From Meandrina meandrites (taxonomy: Eukaryota > Cnidaria > Anthozoa > Scleractinia > Meandrinidae), in NCBI GenBank assembly GCA_963693305.1, contig OY855907.1, positions 30,255,801-30,319,800 on the forward strand: DNA of 64,000 bases. The letters run 5' to 3'. The notes below the pieces were generated by a model. It saw nothing but the letters and a program-made list of their open reading frames with translations, was not told the DNA's origin and searched no databases. The position numbers were made by a program, and so were the translations under genes. Of this stretch, positions 1-10,695 are shown in pieces; within the stretch, counting starts at the first letter, position 1, and every line of letters begins with the position of its first letter.

Positions 1-262
1 AACAGCATTTAGTACATTGGGAATGTTTAATCTGCGAAAAATGGAAAGCAAAGGCCTTTTTTAATCAAAACAACTTTGTCGCGGCACTCAGCTTGAGATC
101 ACATACAGCGGAGAACTCAAATATTCAAAACACGCTGTTTTAAAAACGAAGGGCACAATCAAGGTGGAAATTTGCAAAACTATGTATTGTTAGTTTCTCT
201 TACACCTAGTGGCATATAAAGTTTTGAATCTTGATTTCAGAATTTTGTGACGTAACATGAAA
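1..262 (+). repeat. Truncated copy of the 3.2-kb repeat unit
   Basis: This stretch aligns in the same orientation with 51465-51730, 55385-55650 and 63385-63600, sharing the block from the 'gaaatgttcaatctgc' type sequence to 'gtgacgtaacat'. It is a diverged fragment of the unit that is tandemly repeated at the right end of the window. It begins at the window edge, so its full length is unknown. No gene is seen in it. Confidence 0.7.
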
Positions 263-876
263 ACCAAGAATTCATCCCAGAAGATTAGCGGCTGGTAGTG
301 CAGCAATGTCTGAAAGCAGTTGCTTTTCAATGGCTTCCATCGCGCTTTATCGGTATAGCTACTACATGTTCATCTCTAAATGGGTGTTTGGTCGGCAATA
401 AGCTGTGCCAGTACCAAATTGAAGTGGTTTTTAGCCTTCTTCTCCAGGGTTATGTCTACTTCGAATTTTTTCACGACCACAGCCTCGGCATAGCTGTATC
501 TCGCTGTGAACCCCCTTCCCACACAATCTAGATGGCCGAGGTATTCTGCTGCCTCTCCGAATCCTGGCTAGATGGACCTTAAAATAAATACTACTGCAGA
601 TCCTTCCAGAGGAAGCAAGCTCACCGCGTTTGAGCCAAGCTTAAAGGCTGTATCCCTTCATGTTTCAAGGTGAAATCTCAGGTATGCGAATTACAGCATT
701 TATCTCGAAAAGGCTTTCGGTTTATCAACGACTGACTTGCGTCCGCCGCTGGTGGCTGGTTATTATTGGGACTGCTTTTGAGTAGTATATCCTGAATTTA
801 ATGAATGCAATCTCATCTGGGGAGCCGTGCACAGCCTCGATAAGCTGCTCACTCAATACGTCTATTGCAACCAATT
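263..876. other. No recognised gene
   Basis: Nothing with protein-family or RNA character was seen on either strand. The open frame at 298-531 has no recognisable motif. This is probably intron or intergenic sequence 3' of the last LRR exon in the window. Confidence 0.5.
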
Positions 877-878
877 AA

Positions 879-921
<43 letters not shown>

Positions 922-986
922 ATTATTATTATTAATATTATTATTATTATTAATATTATTATTAGTAATATTATTATTATTAGTAA

Positions 987-1066
<80 letters not shown>
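877..1066. repeat. (ATT)n microsatellite
   Basis: About 190 bp of nearly pure ATT triplets with a few AAT and AGT interruptions. It ends 12 bp before the splice donor of the LRR exon at 1079-1150, so it lies in the downstream intron of that exon. Confidence 0.97.
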
Positions 1067-1078
1067 GTCCCAACTTAC

Positions 1079-1150
1079 AGCCAGTTCAGCTGAGCATTGC
1101 GATCAAAAACTCCAGCTGGCAAGTCATTTAACTGGTTATCCTCCAACAAC
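1079..1150 (-). CDS. Single-LRR exon A
   Basis: A 72-bp exon on the minus strand. It is preceded by an AG acceptor (positions 1151-1152) and followed by a GTAAGTTG donor (1071-1078). It starts one base into a codon series and ends with CT, giving phase 2-2 borders that restore Leu across the junction. It encodes one 24-residue leucine-rich repeat containing NQLNDLPAGVFDRNAQL. The consensus LxxNxLxxLPxxxF matches extracellular LRRs of the Toll, Slit and lamprey VLR type. It is the most 3' LRR exon visible, and the gene may continue beyond the window. The parent gene is not identified. Confidence 0.88.
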
Positions 1151-1482
1151 CTACCAATAAATAATCACAAAACGCTATAGCATTCAAGCAATTTTGGCTT
1201 TCTTGTTTGTTGCGTTCATTTTACTCTGGAGGCTTTCGTGTCCGTAGTAATTAGTCAAATCTGTTTAGTTTTTTGTAGTTTATAATTAACAAAAATAAAG
1301 TATATGAAATCGTGCAATAATTAAGAAAAAACATTCAAAACTAAATATAGTGGAATCAGAAAAGAAATGAAGTACTAAAAACGACATTTTATCAACTGGA
1401 CTAACACTTAAATTGTTTTGAGGGCAACAACATCCGAAAAGTCGTTTAGAATTGGTTTAAAAACCGTTAACAAATATGTTAC
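1151..1482. other. Intron-like AT-rich spacer
   Basis: Separates LRR exon A from the polymerase relic. No further coding or repeat signal was recognised. Confidence 0.5.
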
Positions 1483-3025
1483 TTGTGGACGGGACGGGAA
1501 ATCGATGTTGATCCACCGCGAGTTTATGGCAGTTATGATCTGAATCTGATCAGAAAGCACTTCGCAGACCTCCTTGCTGACACAAGCGGCAAAGTCAGAG
1601 TGGCAGAAAACCGGAACAACATCATGTTCCTGCTCACTTGGGGCTTCTGTTTCCTTGACATCATCAACTACCTTGGACCGGGGACCAGCTACGAGAAATG
1701 GGTGAAAGCTCACGAATGCGAGAACTGTGAAACCGTGTTTTCCGTACGAATGGTTTGACACCCCTAAAAAGCTTGATTTCCCTGGGCTCCCGAAATATGA
1801 GGAGTTGTATTCGAAGCTTAAGGGAGAATACGTGCTTACGCCGGAGAAATTCGAAGACTGTCAGCGCGTGTTCGCAGAAAATAGCATGCACACCTCCACG
1901 GACTGGCTGCGCTACTACAACAATCGCGACGTGCCTCCAGGCCTTGGAGCCTTGGAAAAGATGAGAGACTTTTACACCGAAAAGGGGATCGACATCCCGA
2001 AAGACGCCGTCAGCATCCTAGGCGTGAGCTCGCATTACCTGCTCCGGGGAGCGGTCGGGATGGGCGCAGAGCTGTACAAACCGGGCAAAGAAGCATTCGA
2101 TATACTCAAAAGGCTATGGTCGGAGGGCCGAGCATTGTGTTCAAGACGTACCACGAAGTCGGCCTCACCAAGATATGGGACCACCAAATCGAAAACCCCA
2201 GGCTTTGCAAAGCCATCCTGGGTTACGACGCCAACGCCCTCTATCTTTCGAAAACGATCAGAAAAATGCCTTGCGGGAAGGAAAGGGTCGTGCACTACAA
2301 CGACGAGTACCAAGCGGAGGAGGCTCCTGTGCTAACGCACGGGCTCAAAGAAGGAAACTTGTTCGGATTTGCCGAAGTCGATATAGAGATTCCTTAGCCC
2401 TTGCGCCCAAAGTTCGAGGAAATATGCCCGATCTTCTTCAACAAAGAGGTGCTGATCGAAGTTATCCGGAAACATATGCTCGATTACTTGCGGTGTACAG
2501 GCAGGAAGTACGTAGACTCGTTGGCGCGTTGTCCACAGAGAGGTTGTTGGTGTACGCCCCTGAGCTGCGTTGGTTGTGGACCACGGGGGTGTGGTCACAA
2601 AGGTTTACAGAACAATGGACTCCTAACCAGCCAAGATCTTTTTCCCTGGTTCGTGGAGCAGGTGACGGAGGCGCGCCGGACGGGAGACGTGGAAAAAAGC
2701 AAGACGCTGCTGGCCGAGGTGTTCAAGCTGCTGGGGAATAGCGGGAATGGGAAGCTCTTCGAAGCCTTGGGGCGGCAAATAAACATTATTTACACCCAAG
2801 ACGAGAAGGTAATCGACAGAGGCTTGCGAAGTGCTTATTTCTCTGATCTTGACGAGATCAGGAAGGCGTGTGAGTTGGAACGCCGGAAACCTGGGATCAC
2901 AATCAGACGGCCAATTCATGTTGGAATCGCTGTCTATCAGCTAACAAGGCTGCGGATGCCAGAATTCGATTACTACTTTCTCGACAGGTATTTTGACAGA
3001 AGGGATTTTCTCCCTAGATTAAATA
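1483..3025 (+). pseudogene. Broken family-B DNA polymerase, mobile-element type
   Basis: Conceptual peptides from three frames line up as one protein-primed-type family-B DNA polymerase, as found in Polinton/Maverick elements and related linear elements. In order they are: an exonuclease-domain piece with YDLNLIRKHF (around 1534-1563), NYLGPGTSYEKW, a palm motif A equivalent GYDANALYL (around 2221-2247), a motif B-like KLLGNSGNGKL (2728-2760), and GIAVYQLTRLRMPEFDYYFL (2926-2985). The frame changes near 1740, 2115, 2490 and 2590, and a TAG interrupts at 2395-2397. Motif B has Asn where Tyr is usual. The sequence stops just before the catalytic DTDS motif, at a sharp boundary with the intron sequence flanking LRR exon B. 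It is dead as a polymerase and is a relic of a transposon or virus-like element. No other Polinton genes (integrase, protease, capsid, ATPase) were recognised nearby. Confidence 0.85.
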
Positions 3026-3030
3026 AATAT

Positions 3031-3330
3031 GATTAATGATGCTCTTAAAAAAAAGAGGAGTCCTAACTTACAGGAAATTTAGCTGAGTGTTGTTATCGAA
3101 AACTCCAGTAGGAAGGTCCTTCAGCTGGTTATTGTTCAAATACCTAACGATATAAAAAAAACTCAAAAAAATGCATACTAAAATTTTGACAATATTGGTA
3201 AGAAAGCCTTCTTGATTGTTGCTACGACTTAATCCTAATTGCTACGAAACGGTTCCTGGCCCGGACGTCTCTTTTCAGGTACTGAATAGGACTAATGATG
3301 TTTATAATAGAGATTTCAAAAAAAGTTCTA
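3031..3330. repeat. Duplicated LRR exon B block, copy 1
   Basis: About 300 bp matching 18533-18830 in direct orientation. The match includes the LRR exon and the downstream shared blocks 'atgcatactaaaattttgac' and 'ggactaatgatgtttataat'. Both copies have a polymerase relic on their left; in the other copy that relic is 7 kb away because an element was inserted. Confidence 0.9.
3072..3143 (-). CDS. Single-LRR exon B
   Basis: A 72-bp, phase 2-2 minus-strand exon with an AG acceptor at 3144-3145 and a GTAAGTTAGG donor just below 3072. It encodes one 24-residue LRR containing NQLKDLPTGVFDNNTQL. Its closest relative is exon H at 18573-18644, with a shared YLxNNQLK start and similar flanking intron, so the two are a duplicate pair. 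The open frame is intact and the splice sites are consensus, so it could be used. Spliced to any other exon of the set it would keep the reading frame. Confidence 0.9.
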
Positions 3331-3883
3331 ACATAATACATATTTATATTCTAGTATTATCCACTCGCTGAATGGTGAAATTGATTGTAACAGTCTGAGA
3401 AGGCTTGTCAGCTACCTTTCAATAATTTAAAATTATGAGTATTTTCAAATTTTGTATTATAAGAATGAATATTTTTGCCTTCTCTTATGGTTGACGGCGT
3501 TTTTCAAGCGAGGTCGTGCGATTGTTTTGTTGATAGTACATTCAACAAAATTTCAAATCTCACAAAAGTCTTTATGCATCAGTGAGCAATTTTGACAAAT
3601 AAATAGCGAATAGAAAACCATGTTTTAAAAACGATTGTCAAATGGTGACTTATATCTTCGAATGCTGTGGCTTTGCATCACCATAGGCGTACGGGCAATT
3701 TTTTACCAGGGGGGGGGGGGGGGGGGGGGGCGGTGAACCATTTGCCCAAAAAATTCTCGCAAGTTGCCCAAATTTTTACGAAAAAGTCGAAAAGAAACGA
3801 GGGTCATATACGATGCTCTAACATAGGCCTACTTACGAAGTGAAAATATTCTTACAAATGAATCTATCAGCTCATAAAACACG
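3331..3883. other. No recognised gene; poly-G tract
   Basis: Intron-like sequence with an uninterrupted run of 22 G at 3709-3730. A short piece around 3464-3530 resembles 24459-24500. No coding signal was recognised. Confidence 0.5.
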
Positions 3884-4102
3884 TTAAAAGAAATAGCTGT
3901 CTCGGCCATTTCGACGGCCAAAGATATCAATGATACGATCCATGTCATTGTTAACTACAGAGGTGGTATATGCCCTTTCAATGTAAATAAGTGCGATGAA
4001 CATTACTGACACATTGTTGCCCCATGGTGTTGCGCGGGTAAGTTTCAATCTGCGCAACGCACTGAATGATCGTTCTGCTGAACACGATGTAGCAGGTATC
4101 AC
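3884..4102 (-). pseudogene. hAT transposase C-terminal (dimerisation) fragment
   Basis: The minus-strand reading frame carries TSCSAERSFSALRRLKLTR followed by MFIALIYIERAY. This matches the C-terminal dimerisation region of hAT-superfamily transposases and their domesticated relatives (consensus S-x-A-E-R-x-F-S-x-L-R-x-I/L-K followed by LAL-L-I-H). Only about 70 residues remain. No catalytic DDE segment was recognised upstream on the minus strand (4103-4840), so this is a relic and not a working gene. Confidence 0.82.
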
Positions 4103-4841
4103 TGCAAGGATATGTTATACATTAATAACCAGAAACTCATCACGTGCTGGGCAACCACTGTCTTGTGTGAATTTAACTGACTTTACCACGCCGACTTCAG
4201 GTAAAAATAGAAAATATCTATCTCTTCAAAAAACAAAAACATGGAAACTTCTTTAAATACTGGCTTTGCCCAATTTCTTTTGCTGCCCAAAAAATCTGAG
4301 TTGCCCACATTGAATAAAACTGTACAATGCGGAAAATTATTCACTGTGTTTGCGTGGCCACTTCACTTTGTTTCTACTCGGAAAGAAGAACTGAGGACGA
4401 TGATCACTGGCAGCTGCCGGCGGTTACTAATAATGCTGGAAAACACTTGCTGATCTAGTTCGGTGCCTTGCTCGTAGCCTTGACGCGACTGCTCACTTAC
4501 GTGGCCAGTAATCTGAATGATGGATTGACACTCGACATTAGCTTCGAGTGGTTCGTCAATTTCTAGCCAGACGATACCACAGGGATACTTTCCACAATAC
4601 ACGTCATCATCTTTTCGATGCTGTGTATGCCGAGCCTTTGCTTTTTGTACCATATGGCAGATTTAGGACTCTCAATGACGGCCAGGTAGAGTGAACCCTT
4701 TTTGCTTATCTCGGGAGGTAGTCTCCTCCGCAACCGTTGTTTGGGATCGTAACGCAACGCTCCCTCCTCACCCACCGGCTGCTTAAACCAGAACCACATT
4801 TGTTTCCTTTTGTTTCGACTGCACGTGATAATAGGACAATA
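4103..4841. other. No recognised gene
   Basis: Two overlapping minus-strand open frames (4363-4653 and 4563-4799) are present. Neither shows a family motif and they lie in different frames over the same DNA. They may be decayed remnants of the hAT element to the left. I cannot assign them. Confidence 0.35.
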
Positions 4842-4971
4842 AAATGACTTTTTCGGGAATATTGTTTATTTGCGCCCGCGTAGTGTCATTTGCGGCCCGA
4901 GCGCGAAGCGCAAGGGCCGCAAATAACACTACAATGGAGCAAATAAACAATATTCCCGAAAAAAGTCATTT
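4842..4971. repeat. Foldback MITE-like hairpin
   Basis: Inverted arms of about 57 bp (4842-4898 and 4914-4971) share 'cgggaatattgtttattt' and 'atttgcggccc', with a 15-bp GC-rich loop containing 'gcgcgaagcgc'. A second short inverted pair (4978-4994 with 5655-5671) and more 'gcggcccg' motifs near 5584-5620 suggest the hairpin is the left end of a larger nonautonomous element of about 0.8 kb. Confidence 0.8.
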
Positions 4972-5724
4972 AATTATCATTATTATCAATATACAAGGCC
5001 AAATAACATCCCTGAACATGCAGATATAAACTAACACATTTAATGAGCTTTACATGTTCAATAATACAAGTACGTCGCGTTGAAAAGTTTGTGCTATGCT
5101 GCACTGAGGCCCATGTATTGTATAGGTGTAGTTAAAAAGAGCTGATGTGTCTCTGATAATAAATGGATAATAATAATTTTTTTTCCCATTGAGCCTCGGC
5201 GTAAAATCCCCGCAGTGCTTCAGTTAATTTAGCTCGACCCGAGAAACACAAAATGAAGTGAACCATTCTTTTGTTGTGTTTCGTTTCTCGTAAGACAACA
5301 AGAAGTTGCTCTCTTTGTATCTTCGCCTTGTGCTTTTGCTTCTACATCCGAATCTTTTAGCTGCATTTTGTCCCATTCGTAACAAATAGACTCTGATTTT
5401 TCTTTTCGAACACTATTCGCTAAGCGAGAAACTGTTCGAGACTTGTTGTTACTTCAAAACTTGCTCTACGCAAGCTGTTCGCACCTGAATGGTTTTCCCG
5501 CGTAATTAAACGTAACCTGATTAGTTAATATTCATCGGATGATGAACCGAGAACCAACCAGCTGCAGGGCCGTTAATGCAATAACGGCCCGCTAGGAGTC
5601 ATTTGCGGCCCGCAAAGCGCGTTTTTTCAAGAGGGCGGTTTTCAATTTGGCCGCGTATATTGATAATAATGCGCGATTGCACCATCACATGTCCCCTTTT
5701 GTTTACGATAAAACCAATCACATA
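4972..5724. other. Possible body of the foldback element
   Basis: No gene was seen. A 16-bp inverted pair (4978-4994 and 5655-5671) and repeated 'gcggcccg' motifs are the only structure. Confidence 0.35.
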
Positions 5725-5917
5725 TTAGTATCTTTCCAATGACGTAAATTTTCCGCGCGAATTGAATGTCGCAGTTGCCAGACATTTCAGAGATTTCCTA
5801 TGGATGTAACTCCTTAAAAATTGGTAGAAACTAGCTCTAGATGCTTTATTTGTTCGCCGATTTCTAAAACAAAGGAAAAAAATACCTTTTCGGTTTATTT
5901 GATTTTGCTGAACTAAG

Positions 5918-6080
5918 TTTTTGAAGCACGTCTTCGTTGCAAATAGCAAAACGGCTCTCGGCCATTTTTTCACTTACTTTCAAATTTGCCGCGCTTGTCC
6001 ACGATTAATAAGACAGTACTCTGTGCAGTACAATTTGGAATTATTTTTACTGCTCTCGTGCAATCATAAAAGAGTAATTT
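5918..6080. repeat. Dispersed repeat, copy 1
   Basis: Direct match with 24621-24785, sharing 'cgtcttcgttgcaaatagca' and 'gtacaatttggaatt'. The open frames across the two copies give similar peptides only because the DNA is similar. No family was recognised. Confidence 0.75.
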
Positions 6081-6432
6081 TGTTGAGTGTATTGGTAATA
6101 AATTCTCACCGGGAGCCCCCACTCCCAAACGCCCCTAAGTTGAGATAAGATATGGGAAGAGGCGAGCTCGGAGGCGGAAAGGAGCGGGAGCTAAGGCACA
6201 GTGACTAGCCATCGCTGCGGGGAGGCGGGTGAGGCGACAATCTGATGTCTGGCGTCCGTTTTAACGAAGAGAGGAATAAACAGGATAAAACAGGACTATT
6301 TATACTTAACTCGCGTAAACAATATGCATAGCAGATTCCCTTGAGGATATACAGAAGTGCGGGAATGAGAAAGTGGGATCTCAACGCAATTAGGGCGTTT
6401 GTGCATGAGGACTCCAAGTGAGAATATTAAAT

Positions 6433-6643
6433 TAGAAATAAAATACAAAGAATGGAAGTAGTAATAGGCCCCTAAATTAACACAGACAGAGAAAAGCATG
6501 CAAAACTTAACTAAAATCTAACAAGGGCAATAATGAAGCAACAGAAGATAAAAAAAAATTGTGGGGGGGGGGAGGAGGAGGGGGGGGGAAATTCATAATT
6601 AAAGTTGTCAAAACGACCAACCCCTAAATTGCGTTGAAGGCAT
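6433..6643. repeat. Dispersed repeat with G-rich tract, copy 1
   Basis: Direct match with 26071-26263, sharing 'tgcaaaacttaactaaaatc', a poly-G stretch and 'cctaaattgcgttgaaggc'. These two copies lie 0.6 and 0.9 kb to the left of the two LRR-block duplicates, so they may mark a wider duplication. Confidence 0.82.
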
Positions 6644-7206
6644 TTTGGATCTTATCAAACCAGTGGGGGGGGGGGGGGAGTTCGTTCCCCCTCCCCTCCG
6701 TAACTCGCAGGAACTTTAAGCAGTCACAATGAAACTTAGAGGATATATAGTCTGTCCGAAAATCTATCTTTTGATATACGTCACGTGGGATGATGACGTA
6801 ACATCACGTGACAATTACATCATGATGTCAAAACAACCGCCATCTTCGATCTGTTATCTTGCATTTCAAGAATTTTCCAAAGCGTCAGAAAACCATCCAA
6901 AATTATTATTAAGTACTCAAAATCTATAAATCATGCAAGCAAAACCTAAACCAGTGGGTGAAAATAATTGAATTAAGGTTAATTTTTATTAACGGGAACA
7001 CAAAAATTACACATTTGGGAAAACATGTGTGTCAAAATGATGTTGCCATGGTAACGTCAAGTTCCCGACACAACAACGTATTGTACTAATTTATTACCAG
7101 ATAAATTTTAGCTGAAGTCTCAAAGTTTGGCAGCGTTTGGTTCAATCTTGAAAAAGTTATAAACGTTCAAAGTCAGAGCTTGCACCTCCCCCCACTTCGA
7201 TGTCGA
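6644..7206. other. No recognised gene
   Basis: Contains G-rich runs (6663-6679) and a 'gttgccatgg' block near 7040 that resembles blocks near 11240 and 30777. Possibly an older copy of the repeat that ends the LRR duplication block. Confidence 0.4.
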
Positions 7207-7263
7207 TAGGGTTAAATATGATTTCTGATGGTCTATAGATAAACAAGAAGCGCTCTAACTTAC

Positions 7264-7335
7264 AATTCGTACAGCTCAGTGTTGTAGTCGAAGACTCCAG
7301 TGCGCAAGTCCTTTAACTGATTATGCCCCAAATCC
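7264..7335 (-). CDS. Single-LRR exon C
   Basis: A 72-bp phase 2-2 exon on the minus strand with an AG acceptor at 7336-7337 and a GTAAG donor immediately below 7264. It encodes one LRR containing NQLKDLRTGVFDYNTEL. Arg replaces Pro in the LP position, as in its paralogue exon I (27246-27317), so that change predates the duplication. The frame is open and the splice sites are good. Confidence 0.88.
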
Positions 7336-8225
7336 CTTACGAAAAATAAGCACAACAAACATTATAAAGATGTAACTCACGCGCCTTCGAAGCGCGCCTT
7401 TTGAGCGCGCAGGAGCTCCGCTGAAAACAACCAGTTTACTGATGTCCTAGAAAAATATTGAAGTTTCCAGGCTGTATCTTTAAAAGGGAACTTTTCTGGC
7501 TCCGAGTTTTAGTCTGAGGTTGTGGATGCCAATAATAATGAAAAGTACAACCGCATGACTGCAATTTAAGTTGCCCTTTGTACAGCAGATTTTATAGACT
7601 TCTTAGATGTCATTGATTCATAAAACTGGATTCTTCGGTGTGAGCTTACTTATAATAAGGTTAAGGTCGCGGAGGACACCTGCCATGAATAACTTCATAA
7701 GGCAAAATTTTGCTTGTCCTGCATCTTTTCATTTTCGTATATCTCGGCTGTCTTGGGTGCGATTGAGCCCTAATTTAACAGAGACATAAAAGAATGATGG
7801 AAGTTTACGAATTTTGTCTTTTGCTAATAGATTGCTCTTTACACATTAGCGCGGATCGAATTGAAAACAACACTGTGATTTTATAAAAAAAGGATCAGTC
7901 AAAACCTCTAGTGTGTCATGAAAGAAGCTGGTTATTTTTTTTTTTTTAATTAAAGTTTGCCAGCAAGTTGAAATCGTTTAGATGCGCAAATATATTCCTA
8001 GTATACCTCTCTGCAGTGCCAGCTCATGAAGTTGTACATCTGTGCTAAATTCTTGGACACAAAACTATCGGAAAAATCTCAGTTTTGAGATTTCCTAAGG
8101 TGTCCCGACTACAAGCACGAAACATTTCACGCTTTAATGTTGAGATCAGACAAAAACATTTCGTTTAAAAAAAGAACACGTTTGTTATGAATTTTAATGC
8201 ATTTTACCGTTGTAGGAAATTAATT

Positions 8226-9031
8226 AGGGACTTTAAGATACACTACGGCGAGGCGCTACTACGGCTACCATGACCGGAAAGGTCTGGAGGAGAGTACGTC
8301 TCGGCAGTCTGCCAAATTTAGTGTAAGAAGGAAAACAAACTACAAAGAAGCACAGTCTGAGGAATGGAAGGTCACTTTTATTTAGTTTCTTACAGCCAAA
8401 TGGCTTCACTTAGAAAAAGATTGTTATTGTTTGCTTTGGTAGGTCCAACAGATTAGTTCTGAACGAAAGCTTATGCTATACACTTTCTAAAACGATAACA
8501 ATTTCAGAATTTGATTAATGAAATGTTTATAATTTGAAAGAGACGAATATCTCAACGAATATCGAGTTAAAAGCTGAAAGATACCAGCACTCACAGAAGC
8601 AAAATGTTATCGGATACTTATCCAGATAAAGTGCATCTTCTCTGAACTCTCAAAGCAAGCTTTTAACTTTAAACAACTCGCGCTGAAGAAGAATGTTTAT
8701 CTTCGCCATGCCGACACTTTCATCAAACGAATTCAATTGAAAATTTACAAGCGTATGAGCGACAAACTCAACAAATATTCGACTGAAGTTGATTTCAAAG
8801 GATACATTTTGCGTTGGAACTCTGAAACTGCTGAGAAATTCGTAGAAAAAGGACAGAGCAGAGGATTAAACCCACGTACTAGCCACTACGGTAAAACCTC
8901 CTAGCTCAGGTAGTCAGATTTCACGCTACGGCCGGACTCGACCGACTGACATGCGCAGTGTCTTATCTTGTGTGAAATTTTACTTCCTGCAGCCGTAGTA
9001 GCGTCTCGCCGTAGTGTATCTTAAAGTCCCT
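8226..9031. mobile_element. 806-bp MITE, 3-bp TSD (copy 1)
   Basis: Starts AGGGACTTTAAGATACACTA and ends in the inverted sequence, with terminal inverted repeats of about 40 bp rich in CGGCGAGGCGCTACTACGGC. It is flanked by ATT on both sides (8223-8225 and 9032-9034). The paralogous position in copy B (about 28600) lacks the element and has one ATT, which confirms insertion and TSD. A second copy is at 45383-46192. A 3-bp TSD fits PIF/Harbinger-like or CMC-like families, and no transposase is present to decide. Confidence 0.92.
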
Positions 9032-9999
9032 ATTACTTTTAAGGATAAAGATGTAATTTTAGCAATTACTTTCCACGTTTTAATGTTGAGACCAGATGAG
9101 AGCAATGCGTTTTAAAAGAAATAACACGTTTTTTTATGAATTTTAATGCATTTTACAGTTGTACGAAATGATTTACTTTAGATTTTATAAGCCATTTAAA
9201 AGAGAAAAATGGGAATGGGAAGTAATCTCGAATTCAGAAAAAGTTCAAATTTGTGTAGAATTGCCATATTTTTTTCTTTTATAAATCACAGAAACAGAGA
9301 TATATTTTTTTCAGAGCCCATTTATTACGCTATTTTTGATTAAACATTTATTCGCATGCAGTGTCCGTGTCACACGCGAACACTTCAAATCACGCGCCCA
9401 TAACACGTAAACTTGTCGATATCAGTCGTTGCCCTTCATGCATACGCTTTCACTAAATGAATAATTATAAAGGTGGCCTCCATGACCTTAAATCGGAAGG
9501 CCTGCATGCATCAACAACAAACTACGAACTGGGAAAACAAAGCGTAAGAGCGGTGAGTTTTGCAAGGACATTTTATGATTGAATTATATCCACGAAAACA
9601 AAAGGTCCCGGAGAACAGGCAATCTATTAATAAATCTCACTAAGGAACATTTCAAAGAGCCATTGAATGACAGTTGTCGGTACTTAGTTTTCCACTTACC
9701 GCGGTTTTGTAGACCATGTTTTCATGCTTGCGTGAACATCTCCACGCAAATATACCCCGATTATAAGTAAACGATTGCACATGGCCGGATTTTTAGTGAT
9801 TTTCGACATTTTTATTGACTTCTGTACTTGTGCAAAGAAAGAAATCAGCGAGGTGACAGCATAGACATTTTCTATGGTATCCGTTACCCTTTGCACCTTT
9901 GTTTAGAAGAAGAATTCTTGTTCGTCATGACAACATGACCTCACCATTTTAATGGGATTAATGATATTCTGTAGATAAAGAGGAAGAGTCATATCTTAC

Positions 10000-10071
10000 A
10001 ACTTAAAAAGCCAGGGATTGTGATCGAAGGCTCTAGCAGGCAAGTCCTTCAACTGGTTATTGTTCAACGCC
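10000..10071 (-). CDS. Single-LRR exon D
   Basis: A 72-bp phase 2-2 exon on the minus strand with an AG acceptor at 10072-10073 and a GTAAGA donor below 10000. It encodes one LRR containing NNQLKDLPARAFDHNPWLF. RAF replaces the usual GVF, a feature shared with exon J (29568-29639). The frame is open and the splice sites are plausible. Confidence 0.86.
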
Positions 10072-10375
10072 CTGATGACAGATAATCACAAAACGTCAAC
10101 CAAATGTAAAATCTAAACAATGTTAGCAAGAAAACTTTACTGCTTTTTTTTCTATCACGAGGTCACCTTTCTGTTCACACTGTATATGATTATTGAAAAT
10201 TAATGCTTTTCGCTAGATAATGAAGGAGAGTGCAAACTTATTTCATATTTATAGTCCATTTCCGTTCTCTAACTGTTAAAACTGATTGTAAAATCTTCTC
10301 TGGCACCGATATTTGTACTCTTCTTGCATTTGCATAATGATGTTCTGTTAAAAAAGAAGAAGAGTACTAACTTAC

Positions 10376-10447
10376 AGCAAGCTGAGCAGAGAATTGCGAT
10401 CGAAAACTCCAGTAGGCAAGTCTTTTAACCTGTTACTGTTCAACTTC
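10376..10447 (-). CDS. Single-LRR exon E
   Basis: A 72-bp phase 2-2 minus-strand exon with an AG acceptor at 10448-10449 and a GTAAGTTAG donor below 10376. It encodes one LRR containing NRLKDLPTGVFDRNSLL. It is the paralogue of exon K at 29923-29994. The acceptor follows an A-rich plus-strand run, which is a T-rich polypyrimidine tract on the coding strand. Confidence 0.88.
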
Positions 10448-10630
10448 CTACAAAAAAAAAAATATAATTACAAATCAACAAAAGTCAAATTTCAACAATA
10501 TAAGCAAAACCCTCTTTTGTGGCGACCACTTATCCCTGATTCTACTAAATTGTTTCTAGCCCCGACTTCTCCTCTCGTTATGTACTAAAAAGGGTTAAAT
10601 TTATTTGGTAGCAAAGAACAAGAGTCCTGA

Positions 10631-10695
10631 CTAGCTGAGTACTCCGATTGAAAACTCCAGTAGGCAAGTCCTTCAACTGGTTATTAGTAATCTCC
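10631..10695 (-). pseudogene. Broken LRR exon F (donor deleted)
   Basis: The minus strand encodes NQLKDLPTGVFNRSTQLV after a good AG acceptor (10696-10697). The last part of the exon and the GTAAGT donor are missing: the sequence passes from the TQL codons straight into intron-type sequence. Only about 65 bp of the 72 remain. The paralogue at 30162-30226 has the same lesion. It cannot be spliced in the phase of the other exons. Confidence 0.8.

Noticed and set aside
827..1131. Open frames rich in Leu or Ile on both strands
   Set aside because: They are translations of the ATT microsatellite, not proteins.
4363..4799. Two overlapping minus-strand open frames
   Set aside because: No family motif, competing frames, and a location beside a hAT relic. 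No support for a gene.
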